Assembly: GCA_028287065.1 (NCBI GenBank)
Contig: JAQBQJ010000107.1
Span: 1-51,176, forward strand
From: Labilithrix sp.
GTDB taxonomy: Bacteria > Myxococcota_A > Polyangia > Polyangiales > Polyangiaceae
Length of the DNA: 51,176 nucleotides
Reading direction: 5' to 3'
Shown here piece after piece: positions 38,909-48,100 of this stretch; within the stretch, counting starts at the first letter, position 1, and each line of letters opens with the position of its first letter. Made by a program: the position numbers and the translations under genes. Under the pieces are notes generated by a model. The model saw only the letters and a list, made by a program, of their open reading frames with translations. It ran no database searches and was not told where the DNA came from.

Positions 38909-40753
38909 TCAGGCGCGTTGCCATGCCGCGACGCGCGCAACCCCGCGCTCGAAATCGCGCCGCGCGTCGCCCGTGAGCGGGCGGCCGCCGAAGCGCGTCT
39001 CGAGGTAGATCCGCGTGAGCGCGATCACGTCGGTGGCGAGCGGATGGCTCGCCTCGACGAGGCGCTCGGCGTGGGCGAGCGGCGGCATCGAACGATCGCG
39101 GACGATGCCCTTCGCGCCGAGCGCCGCCTCGAGCGAGGCGTAGAGCCCGGCGACCTCGCTCGCGGCTGCCGTCGATCCGTCCGGGCGACGTGTCCCGCGC
39201 GACGAACGCGCCGCCGTGCGCCGCGCTCCGAGCGCCACGAGCGCGACGACCACGAGACCGACGGCGATCGCAAGCGGCGCGCGCAGCACGTCGACGATCG
39301 CGGCTTGCGCGTGACGGTCGTACGAGACGACGTCGCTTCCCCAGCGCCGGGCGAAGGCGTCGCCGAGGTCGCTCGACGACGCGAGCAGTCCCGTCGACGG
39401 CTCCACGGCCGGCAGCGCCGGCGTGGGATCGAACGTGCGCCATCCCGGTCGCGGTCCGTCGACGTAGGCCTCGACCCACGCGTGGGCCTCGCCTTGCCGC
39501 ACGACGTAGTAGCCGCCGAAACGGTTGTACGTCCCACCGACGAAGCCTGTGACGCTCCGCGAAGGGATGCCCACCTCGCGCAGCATCGTCGCCATCGCGG
39601 CGGCGAAGAGCTCGCAGTGCCCGCGCTTGCTCTCGAAGAGGAAGTGATCGACGGGCTGATCGGCGCCGCGCGACGGCGACGCGAGATCGTACGCGAGCTC
39701 TCTCCTCAGGTGCTGCTCGATGGCGCGCGCCTTTGCGCCCGGCGTGATCTCTCCGTCGGTCCACGCGTGCGCGAGCTCCGCGATGCGCGACGGCATCGCA
39801 GAAGGCAGCGCCAGGTGATGCGCGCGCTCGCTCGAGGAGAGCGGCTCGATCGGCTCGTCCGTCGGGTCGGACGAGACCCAGGCGACGTAGCGGAGCGCGC
39901 GTTCGTCCAGCGAACGGAGCGCGACGGTGCCTGCAGGGACCAGCGTCACGGCCGGCTCGAACGGCTCGCGCTCGATCGTGATCGCGCGATCGTGCGCCGA
40001 CGCTGGTGCGTGCAGCCGAAGCACCTCGCGCTGCGAGCGCGTCCATACGCGGCCGTCGAATGCGTCGAGCGTCGCGCCGCGGAAGCGAAGCGGCATGCGG
40101 GCGGGCGGCGGATCCGTCTGCCCATCGACACGGAAGCGGAGCGCCGGCGTGGGGTTCGCACGCAGCGCGCCGTGCTGTCCGAGATCGACGGTGTCGGAGA
40201 AGCGCACCCTTCCGAGCCCTGGATCGAGACCGAGCCCGGAGAGCCATCCATCACCGGCGATCGGCGTCGTGCGCGGGATGGCGACGAAGAGCAACGCCGT
40301 CACGCTCAGCAGCGGCACCGCAAGGGACACCAAAGCGAGCAGGGAACGGCGGTCCATCACGCGCCGGCTCCTCAGGATGCGCGGGACGTCGACGGGCAGC
40401 CCGCTCCGATCGCGCGCGCCCTGGCTGTAGTTGCCCTCGACCTCGCGGCGAAGGTGCGAGAGCACGAGCGAGGCGGGCAGGACGAGCGCGAGACCGACGA
40501 ACCCGATGACGAACGCGATGCCGCCGCCGAGCATCGTCGCGAGCAGGAAATGGACGAGCGACAGCACGAACACGGCCGTGTCGTTCGATGCTCCACGACG
40601 TGCGGCGACCGCGACGAGCTGAGCGCCGACGAGCAGCTCGACGAGCACCTGGACGGGCGCGAGCCCCGGCAACGGCACCGAGCCGAGGAGGGCGAGGATC
40701 CCACACGCCGCGAGGGCCGTCGTGAGGATGCGGTGAGCGCGGCCGAATTTCAC
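38909..40753 (-). CDS. TgpA-like transglutaminase membrane protein (DUF3488)
   Basis: 614 residues from GTG 40753, with AGGAGG just upstream. Several membrane helices in the first 180 residues correspond to DUF3488. A periplasmic transglutaminase-core domain follows with the triad Cys 380 in K-R-G-H-C-E-L-F-A, His in E-A-H-A-W-V-E-A-Y, and Asp in T-F-D-P-T-P. Another membrane helix near 508-525 and a cytosolic helical tail (DUF4129-like) end the protein. TgpA-type proteins are membrane transglutaminases needed for growth in Pseudomonas. In other genomes they often sit with a MoxR ATPase and a DUF58 protein; neither is nearby here. Confidence 0.88.
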   Translation of the reverse strand: MKFGRAHRILTTALAACGILALLGSVPLPGLAPVQVLVELLVGAQLVAVAARRGASNDTAVFVLSLVHFLLATMLGGGIAFVIGFVGLALVLPASLVLSHLRREVEGNYSQGARDRSGLPVDVPRILRSRRVMDRRSLLALVSLAVPLLSVTALLFVAIPRTTPIAGDGWLSGLGLDPGLGRVRFSDTVDLGQHGALRANPTPALRFRVDGQTDPPPARMPLRFRGATLDAFDGRVWTRSQREVLRLHAPASAHDRAITIEREPFEPAVTLVPAGTVALRSLDERALRYVAWVSSDPTDEPIEPLSSSERAHHLALPSAMPSRIAELAHAWTDGEITPGAKARAIEQHLRRELAYDLASPSRGADQPVDHFLFESKRGHCELFAAAMATMLREVGIPSRSVTGFVGGTYNRFGGYYVVRQGEAHAWVEAYVDGPRPGWRTFDPTPALPAVEPSTGLLASSSDLGDAFARRWGSDVVSYDRHAQAAIVDVLRAPLAIAVGLVVVALVALGARRTAARSSRGTRRPDGSTAAASEVAGLYASLEAALGAKGIVRDRSMPPLAHAERLVEASHPLATDVIALTRIYLETRFGGRPLTGDARRDFERGVARVAAWQRA

Positions 40754-40797
40754 CCTCCTCTTGTCTTAGCGCTCACCGCGGCCTATGCCACACGCCG

Positions 40798-42771
40798 ATG
40801 CGTGCCGCTCGACTTCCGCTCGTGTTCTTCATGTGTCTCGGCTCCGTCGCTTGTGGAGTGACGTCGCCTCGCGCGGTCGCCGAGCCGCGCAAGGCCGACG
40901 ATGCGCTCGTCCACGAGGCGCTCGACAGCGAGGCCGCGATCGTTCGCGCGATACGTGAGCACTACACGAAGTACGAGTACCGCATCCCGATGCGCGACGG
41001 CGCGAAGCTCTTCACGGTCGCATACGTGCCGAAGGACGCCTCGCACACGTATCCGATCATGCTCCAGCGGACGCCGTACAGCGTCGCGCCGTACGGGATC
41101 GACAACTATCCCGACGCGAAGAACGCGCGAAACCTCCGCAAGCTCGCGCCGTCGACGGCGTTCATCCGCGAGGGATACATCTTCGTCCACCAGGACGTGC
41201 GCGGGCGGCAGATGTCCGAAGGTACGTTCGTCGACGTGCGCCCGCACGCGACGACGAAGGGCGGCATCGACGAGAGCACCGACGCCTGGGACACGATCGA
41301 CTGGATCGTCAAGAACGTCCCGCAGAACAACGGGCGCGTCGGATCGTGGGGCATCTCGTATCCCGGCTTCTATGCGGCGCAGACCGCCGTCGACGCGCAT
41401 CCCGCGCTGAAGGCCGTGTCTCCGCAGGCGCCCGTCACCGACTGGTTCATGGGGGACGACTTCCACCACAACGGCGCGTTCTTCCTCGCCGACAGCTTCG
41501 ACTTCTACGCGAGCTTCGGAAAGGTCCGCCCGAAGCCCACGAAGAAGAGCACGTGGGGCTTCGATCACGACGTCGCGGACGTGTACGACTACTTCCTCGC
41601 GCTCGGACCGCTCGCGAACGCGCATGCCAAGTACGTCGAGAGCGGGATCGCAGACGGCATCCCGTTCTGGAACGAGATGATGTCGCATCCGACGCGCGAC
41701 GACTGGTGGAAGGCTCGCGACCCGCGGCCCTTCTACAAGAACGTGAAGCCCGCGGTGATGACCGTCGGCGGATGGTTCGACGCCGAGGACTGCTTCGGCG
41801 CGCTCGAGACCTACCGCGCCTTCGAGAAGCAGAGCCCCGGCGCCGAGAACGTCCTCGTGATGGGACCGTGGAGCCACGGCGGCTGGGCGCGGAACGACGG
41901 CGATCGCCACGGCGACATCACGTTCGGGCAGAAGGCCTCGCTGCACTATCGCGAGCAGATCGAGCTGCCGTTCTTCCGCCGTCATCTCAAGGGCGACGGC
42001 AAGGGGGAAGGGAAGGGCCAGGGCGCGATCGACGCCTTCGTGTTCGAGACCGGCACGAACGTCTGGCAGACGTACTCGGCCTGGCCTCCGCGCGACGCGA
42101 AGAAGGTGACGCTCCACTTCCATGCCGGCGGCAAGCTCGGTGCGGGAGCGCCGGCCGCGCGCGAGGACGGTGAAGGCTTCGACGCCTACGTCAGCGATCC
42201 GGCGCGCCCGGTGCCGTACCGCGCGAAGACGAGCGCATCGATCGAGTCGGACTACATGACCGACGATCAGCGGTTCGCGACGCGGCGCCCCGACGTGCTG
42301 ACGTATTCGACCGGCGAGCTCGATGCCGACGTCGCGTTCGCCGGTCCGCTCGAGGCGAAGCTCTGGGTCTCGACGACGGGCACCGACGCCGACTTCGTCG
42401 TGAAGCTCGTCGACGGCTATCCGCAGGATCACGCCGAGCTCGGCGGCTATCAGCAGCTCGTTCGCGCCGAGATCATGCGCGGGAAGTTCCGTAACAGCTT
42501 CGAGAAGCCCGAGCCCTTCGAGCCCGGCAAGCCGGTGCTCGTGCACTTCACGCTGCCCGACGTGGGGCACACGTTCCGCACCGGGCACCGCATCATCGTG
42601 CAGGTCCAGAGCTCGTGGTTCCCGCTCGTGGATCGCAATCCGCAGACGTTCACGGACATCTACAAGGCGACGGAAGCCGACTTCCACATCGCGACGCACC
42701 GCGTCTTCCGCACGCCGGACAAGGCGTCGTCGCTGGAGGTGACGATCGCGCGGGGAACGTTGCCGCGCTGA
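40798..42771 (+). CDS. CocE/NonD family hydrolase (alpha-amino-acid ester hydrolase-like), lipoprotein
   Basis: 657 residues. A signal ending G-S-V-A-C (Cys 19) predicts a lipoprotein. The X-Pro dipeptidyl-peptidase/CocE alpha/beta-hydrolase domain has nucleophile Ser in G-I-S-Y-P-G-F-Y, then G-D-D-F-H-H-N-G-A-F, G-G-W-F-D-A-E-D-C-F-G-A and the catalytic His in P-W-S-H-G-G-W-A. The F-D-A-E-D cluster and H-H-N-G-A motif resemble alpha-amino-acid ester hydrolases, which act on beta-lactam and amino-acid esters. A C-terminal jelly-roll (X-Pro_C) domain follows from about residue 430. The convergent minus gene begins at the very next base after its stop. Confidence 0.88.
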   Translation: MRAARLPLVFFMCLGSVACGVTSPRAVAEPRKADDALVHEALDSEAAIVRAIREHYTKYEYRIPMRDGAKLFTVAYVPKDASHTYPIMLQRTPYSVAPYGIDNYPDAKNARNLRKLAPSTAFIREGYIFVHQDVRGRQMSEGTFVDVRPHATTKGGIDESTDAWDTIDWIVKNVPQNNGRVGSWGISYPGFYAAQTAVDAHPALKAVSPQAPVTDWFMGDDFHHNGAFFLADSFDFYASFGKVRPKPTKKSTWGFDHDVADVYDYFLALGPLANAHAKYVESGIADGIPFWNEMMSHPTRDDWWKARDPRPFYKNVKPAVMTVGGWFDAEDCFGALETYRAFEKQSPGAENVLVMGPWSHGGWARNDGDRHGDITFGQKASLHYREQIELPFFRRHLKGDGKGEGKGQGAIDAFVFETGTNVWQTYSAWPPRDAKKVTLHFHAGGKLGAGAPAAREDGEGFDAYVSDPARPVPYRAKTSASIESDYMTDDQRFATRRPDVLTYSTGELDADVAFAGPLEAKLWVSTTGTDADFVVKLVDGYPQDHAELGGYQQLVRAEIMRGKFRNSFEKPEPFEPGKPVLVHFTLPDVGHTFRTGHRIIVQVQSSWFPLVDRNPQTFTDIYKATEADFHIATHRVFRTPDKASSLEVTIARGTLPR

Positions 42772-44022
42772 CTAGCGCTTCATCGGCTTCGCGTCCTTCG
42801 TGCGCGAGGGAGCCTCGGGGCCGAGCAGCTCGGGCTTGCCCTCGGCGAGCTGGCGAACGAGCTCGTCGTAGAGGTAGTCGAAGCGATCGCGGACCTCTTG
42901 GGGCACGCGCTTCTCGTACGTCTGGATCGACATCATGATGTCTTGATTCAGGCGCTTCCAGAGGTCCTTCGCGGCGCGGCCGTCCTTCACTTCTTGCTCG
43001 TGATAGAGCTTGATCTCGCTCACGGCGACGCGCGCGAAACGACGCGCCTTCGCGTGATCGGGCTCGGCCTTCTCGAGCTCGGCCGTCTCGGACGCGACGG
43101 CGGGCTTCGCGACGACGGCGGGCGGAGGCGCGGACGGCGCGACCGGCACCTTCGGCTTCGACTCGAGATCGGCGAGCGAGAGATCGAACTCGTCCTTCGC
43201 CGCCGGCTTGCGGGGCTCGGCGGAGCCGGCGATCGCGGTGAGGCCCGGTGCCGACCCGCGCGCGGGCTCCGCGGCCTTCGCAGCAGGCGTGGACGGGCGC
43301 GTCGCGGGCGTCGCGGGCTTGAAGCTGTCGGCGACCGGCGTCTTGATCGGCTCGGGCTTCGGAGCGGCCTCGGCCTTCGCCTTCGCGGCTGCAGCGGCGG
43401 CAGCCTCGGCGTCGGCCTTCGCCTTCGCGGCGGCAGCGGCCTCGGCCTTCGCCTTGGCGGCGGCCTCCGCATCGGCCTTCGCTTTCGCGGCAGCGGCGGC
43501 GTCGGCCTTCGCCTTCGCCTCGGCATCGGCCTTCGCGCGCGCAGCCTCGGCGTCGGCCTTGGCCTTCGCGGCGGCGGCGGCAGCCTCGGCGTCGGCCTTG
43601 GCCTTCGCGGCGGCGGCAGCAGCGTCGGCGTCGGCCTTGGCCTTCGCGGCGGCTTCTGCGTCGGCCTTCGCCTTCGCCGCGTCCGCATCGGCCTTGGCCT
43701 TCGCTTCGGCCTCTGCGTCGGCCTTCGCCTTCGCTGCAGCGTCGGCTTCTTCGTCGGCCTTCGCCTTGGCGGCGTCCGCGTCCGCCTTGACCTTCGCAGC
43801 CTCGGCGTCCGCCTTCGCGGTCGCTTCGGCATCGGCCTTCGTCTTCAGGGCCTTGGCTTGCGCCGCGGCGTCTGCGTCTGCTTTGACGAGCGCTTCGCCC
43901 TTCGCCTTCGCGTCGGCCTCTCGCGCTGCTTCGCCGCCGTCGTCGCCCCGCCGCGACATCCAGAAATAGACCGCCGCCAGCACGACCGCGATCGCGGCGA
44001 TGAGGATCTGCGTATTTGTCAT
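42772..44022 (-). CDS. Membrane-anchored Ala/Lys-rich repeat protein, TolA-like
   Basis: 416 residues from ATG 44022, which gives an N-terminal membrane helix (I-L-I-A-A-I-A-V-V-L-A-A-V-Y-F-W-M). The frame is open upstream, but that stretch would overlap the divergent tesB start and lacks features. Residues about 35-225 are tandem K-A-D-A-E-A-A-A-K-A-K-A-type repeats, forming a long single helix or coiled coil like TolA or histone-H1-like proteins. A Pro/Ala linker follows, then a C-terminal domain with A-R-R-F-A-R-V-A-V-S-E-I-K-L-Y-H-E and L-W-K-R-L-N-Q-D-I. This domain recurs in delta-proteobacterial proteins of unknown role. TACTCT stands 10 nt before the ATG. Confidence 0.75.
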   Translation of the reverse strand: MTNTQILIAAIAVVLAAVYFWMSRRGDDGGEAAREADAKAKGEALVKADADAAAQAKALKTKADAEATAKADAEAAKVKADADAAKAKADEEADAAAKAKADAEAEAKAKADADAAKAKADAEAAAKAKADADAAAAAAKAKADAEAAAAAAKAKADAEAARAKADAEAKAKADAAAAAKAKADAEAAAKAKAEAAAAAKAKADAEAAAAAAAKAKAEAAPKPEPIKTPVADSFKPATPATRPSTPAAKAAEPARGSAPGLTAIAGSAEPRKPAAKDEFDLSLADLESKPKVPVAPSAPPPAVVAKPAVASETAELEKAEPDHAKARRFARVAVSEIKLYHEQEVKDGRAAKDLWKRLNQDIMMSIQTYEKRVPQEVRDRFDYLYDELVRQLAEGKPELLGPEAPSRTKDAKPMKR

Positions 44023-44032
44023 CCCAAGCTGC

Positions 44033-44038
44033 AGAGTA
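44033..44038 (-). promoter_or_regulatory. -10-like TACTCT, leaderless arrangement
   Basis: TACTCT on the minus strand with a 10-nt spacer to ATG 44022; supports that start. Confidence 0.4.
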
Positions 44039-44169
44039 CGAGACAGAGGCCCTTCTTGGTCAAGGATCCGCACCGGCCGCGTGGTTTTGCTGGCTTTCCG
44101 CCGGCGTCGGCCAGCGCTGCGCAGCGCCTGATTCCCAGCTCGAGCTCTGTCTTCGCGGACGCCCGCATG

Positions 44170-44175
44170 TAGAAT
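44170..44175 (+). promoter_or_regulatory. -10-like TAGAAT before tesB
   Basis: TAGAAT with a 10-nt spacer to ATG 44186, the same hexamer and nearly the same spacing as at 3544. Confidence 0.5.
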
Positions 44176-44185
44176 CGGCGTCCCC

Positions 44186-45058
44186 ATGACCGAGCGACGC
44201 CTATCGGTGCTCGACGAGCTCGTCGAGCTGCTCGCGCTCGAGCGCATCGAGGAGAACCTCTTTCGCGGACAGAGCCAGGACCTCGGGTGGGGCGCGGTCT
44301 TCGGCGGTCAGGTCCTCGGTCAGGCGCTCTCGGCCGCGGTCCAGACGGTGCCGTCCGAGCGCCACGCGCACTCGCTGCACGCGTATTTCCTGCGGTCGGG
44401 CGACGTCGACAAGCCGATCGTCTACGACGTCGATCGCATCCGCGACGGCGGATCGTTCACGACGCGCCGTGTCGTGGCGATCCAGGGCGGCAAGGCGATC
44501 TTCAACCTCGCAGCGTCGTTCCAGATCGACGAGCCCGGCTTCGAGCATCAGGACGCGATGCCCGAGGCGCCGCCGCCCGAGTCGCTCCCGACGGAGCAGG
44601 AGCGCGCGCGTCCGTTCGCCGACAAGCTGCCTAAGCCGATGCGCGATCGCGCGATCGCGGAGCGGCCCTTCGAGATGCGTCCGGTCGGTCCCGAGGACGA
44701 TCCCTTCCGCACCGAGAAGCGCCCGCCGCATCGCATGGTGTGGCTGAAGACGGTGGGCCGCCTGCCGGACGATCCCGCGCTCCACCGGTACCTCCTCGCG
44801 TATGCGTCGGACCATTCGCTCATCACGACGGCGCTCCTTCCGCACGGCATCACGTGGATCACACCCGGGATGCAGGTCGCGAGCCTCGATCACGTGATGT
44901 GGTTCCACCAGCCGTTCCGGGTCGACGAATGGCTCCTTTACGTGCTCGACAGCCCTGCGGCGCACGGCGCGCGAGGGCTCGCGCGCGGACGGATTTTTAC
45001 GCAGGACGGGCGGCTCGTCGCCTCGGTGACGCAAGAGGGACTGATCCGGAGGCGGTAA
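44186..45058 (+). CDS. tesB: Acyl-CoA thioesterase II
   Basis: 290 residues, the normal length for TesB, made of two hotdog domains. The first has F-R-G-Q-S and V-F-G-G-Q-V-L-G-Q-A-L, with S-L-H-A-Y-F-L-R. The second has A-Y-A-S-D-H-S-L-I with the catalytic Asp, S-L-D-H-V-M-W-F-H, and the final A-S-V-T-Q-E-G-L-I-R with the catalytic Gln. It hydrolyses acyl-CoA to free fatty acid and CoA in the cytoplasm. Followed by the M36 protease gene after 58 nt. Confidence 0.94.
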   Translation: MTERRLSVLDELVELLALERIEENLFRGQSQDLGWGAVFGGQVLGQALSAAVQTVPSERHAHSLHAYFLRSGDVDKPIVYDVDRIRDGGSFTTRRVVAIQGGKAIFNLAASFQIDEPGFEHQDAMPEAPPPESLPTEQERARPFADKLPKPMRDRAIAERPFEMRPVGPEDDPFRTEKRPPHRMVWLKTVGRLPDDPALHRYLLAYASDHSLITTALLPHGITWITPGMQVASLDHVMWFHQPFRVDEWLLYVLDSPAAHGARGLARGRIFTQDGRLVASVTQEGLIRRR

Positions 45059-45116
45059 GGAGAGAGACAGACGGCTGGACGCCGGGCGCCAGCAGTGGGA
45101 AACGGCGGCCGCCGCC

Positions 45117-48100
45117 ATGATTGATCGAACGTCTCGCGCCCTCGCCGTGGGCGCGCTCGTCCTCGTCGCCTGCAGCTCCTCGGGTGATCGGAACGACGCT
45201 GCGCGCGTCGCGCCCCCGCCCCCGCCTCCGGCCGAGGCCGTTCGCGCGTTCGTCGCGCACCGCGACGCGCGCCTCGACGCGCCGAGCTTCGTCTGGCTCG
45301 CGAAGCACGAGGCCGCCCGGTTCGCGTCCGCGCACGAGGCCGCGACGACGTCGCTCCACAGCGTCGCGCAGACGTTCGGCCTGACCGAGGCTGCTCTCGC
45401 CGCCGTCGAGATGGCCTCCGTCGACGACGCGTCCGGTTCGCACCGCGGCCCCGTCATCGCGCGGTTCCGGCAGCGCGAGCGCGGCATCGAGGTGTTCCGC
45501 GGCGGTCTCGCGATCGCGATGACGAGCAGCTTCGAGCCCGTGTCGGCCTCGGGCTTCCTCGCGCGGTCGCTCTCCGGCGCCGAAGCGCCGTTCGTGCGCA
45601 GCACGCGCGAAGCGCTCGACGATGCGTACCGCGCCTTGACCGGCGGCTCGTCGACGTTCCACAGCCTCGACACCGCCGGCGACTACGAGCGCTTCGACGC
45701 GAGCGGGCTCGCCGCTCCGGCACGCGTCAAGAAGGTCCTCTTCCCGCAGCCCTCGGGCGTCGTGCCCGCGTACTACGTCGAGATCGAGATCGCGCACGGC
45801 CCGGCGTTCTCGTTCGTGATCGCCGCCGGAGACGGCACCGTCCTCCTGAAGAACGACCTCGTGCGCTTCGACGCGTTCTCGTATCGAACGTGGAGCGATC
45901 CCACGACGAAGATCCCGTGGGACGGACCGCAGGGAAATGGCATCGCCCCTCACCTCACGGGGAAGCCCGACGGCTTCAAGCCCACGTGGCAGCCGTCGAG
46001 CCTCGTCACGCTACAGAACTATCCGTTCTCGAAGAACGACCCGTGGCTGCCCGCCGACGCGACCACGCTCTCGGGCAACAACGTCCGCGCGTATGCCGAC
46101 CTCAATGCGCCGGACGGCATCGGCGGAGATAGCTCGCCGTCGATCTCCGGGCCGCTCGCGTTCGACTACGCCTACGACACGACGCAGTCGCCGGGCGCGA
46201 CGCCCACGAACATCGCAGGCTCGACGACGCACCTCTTCTACGTCACGAACTTCCTGCACGACTGGTACTACGACCTCGGCTTCGACGAGAAGGCGGGCAA
46301 CCACCAGTTCGACAACTACGGTCGCGGCGGCAACGGCCACGATCCACTCAAGGCCGAGGCGCAGGACTACGACGGCCGCAACAACGCGAACGCGACGGTG
46401 CCGGCGGACGGCTCTTCGCCGCGCCTCCAGATGTACGTCTTCTCGGGACCGAGCTTCGCGGAGCTCAAGGTCCTCTCGCCTTCGCCGCTCGTCGGGAGCA
46501 AGAGCGTCGGTCTCGCCGGCTTCGGCAAGGACGAGTTCGACACCACCGGCACCGTCGTCCTCGGGGTCGACGATCAGGGCGTCGACGCATCGGACGCCTG
46601 CGAGGCGCTGACGAACGGCGTCAGCGGCAAGATCGTGCTCGTGCATCGCGGCCTCTGTCCGTTCGTGCAGAAGGCGCAGAACGTCCAGGAGGCCGGCGGT
46701 ATCGGCGTCATCGTCGCGAACGTCGCGGCGTCTGCGCAGCCGACCGTCCCGCCGTTCATGGGCGGCACGTCGCTCGCGATCACGATCCCGATCCTCTCGC
46801 TCGCGCTCGCGGACGGTCAGGCGCTCGAGGCCGCGATCCCGATCGGCGCCAGCGTCGAGATGCGGCGCCTCCTCCAGACCGACCTCGACGGCGGCATCGA
46901 CACGACGATCGTCGCGCACGAATGGGGTCACGTCATCTCCGGCCGGCTCATCAGCGACGGCGCCGGGCTCACCACGAACCAATCGGGCGGCCTCGGCGAG
47001 GGCTGGGCGGATTTCTCCGCGCTCCTCCTCATGGCGCGCGCGGACGACATCACGTCGCCGGCCGGAGCAGGCTGGCGAGGCGCGTATCCGAACGGCGCCT
47101 ACGCGACGAGCGGCACCGGCACGGATTTCTACTTCGGCATCCGTCGCGTGCCCTACTCGATCGACTTCACGAAGGACCCGCTCACGCTGAAGCACATCTC
47201 CAACGGCGTCGCGCTTCCCGCGAACGTGCCGATCAGCTTCGGCGAGGACGGCAGCTTCAACTCGGAGGTCCACGCCACGGGCGAGGTCTGGGCGACGATG
47301 CTGTGGGAGTGCTACGCCGCGCTCCTCCGCGATCCCCGCTACACGTTCGCGCAGGCGCAGGAGCGCATGCGCCGCTACTACGTCGCGTCGCTCGCGCTCA
47401 CGCCGCCCGATCCCACGATCATCGAGGCGCGCGACGCGGTGCTCGCCGCCGCGTTCGCCTCGGACGAGAAGGACTACGTCCTGTTCTGGCAGGCGTTCGG
47501 ACGCCGCGGCGCGGGCGTCGGCGCGGTAGGTCCCGCGAAGGACAGCGGCGACAACGGCGGCGTGACGGAGAGCTACTTCGTCGGCAACGACGTGCAGATC
47601 GTCGCCGGGCCGCTGACCGACAACACGATCTCTTGCGACCACGACGGCATCCTCGACGAGGGGGAGGTCGGGACGTTCACGCTCACGATCCGCAACTCCG
47701 GCCCCGGTCTCCTCGAGCACGCGACGGTGAAGCTCTCGTCGGCGCATCCGGGCGTGACGTTCCTCGACGGCGACACCGTGAACCTCGAGCCGCTGAAGCC
47801 GTTTGGCTCGACGGCGCTCAAGGTCCGCACGCAGATCGCCGGCGGCGAGCCGATCAAGCCGGTCACCGTCGACGTCGCCGTCAGCGATCCGACGTTCGCG
47901 GACGGGCGCGTCGCGCACGCCGCGGTCACTGCGCGATACCAGGCGGACGAGGCCCCCGGCACGTCCTCGACGGATCACGTCGACACGCGCGGCACCGCAT
48001 GGGCGGTCGCCGGCGAGGACACCTCGAACGCCACGAAGAAGTGGGCGCGCGTCACCACCGGCCTCGACGGCAAGTGGGTGGTCCCGAACCCGTTCGAGGT

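Noticed and set aside
42772-44022. Histone H1-like DNA-binding protein
   Set aside because: The repeats are Lys/Ala/Asp/Glu-balanced and the protein has an N-terminal membrane helix, so a TolA-like spanning role fits better than nucleic-acid binding.
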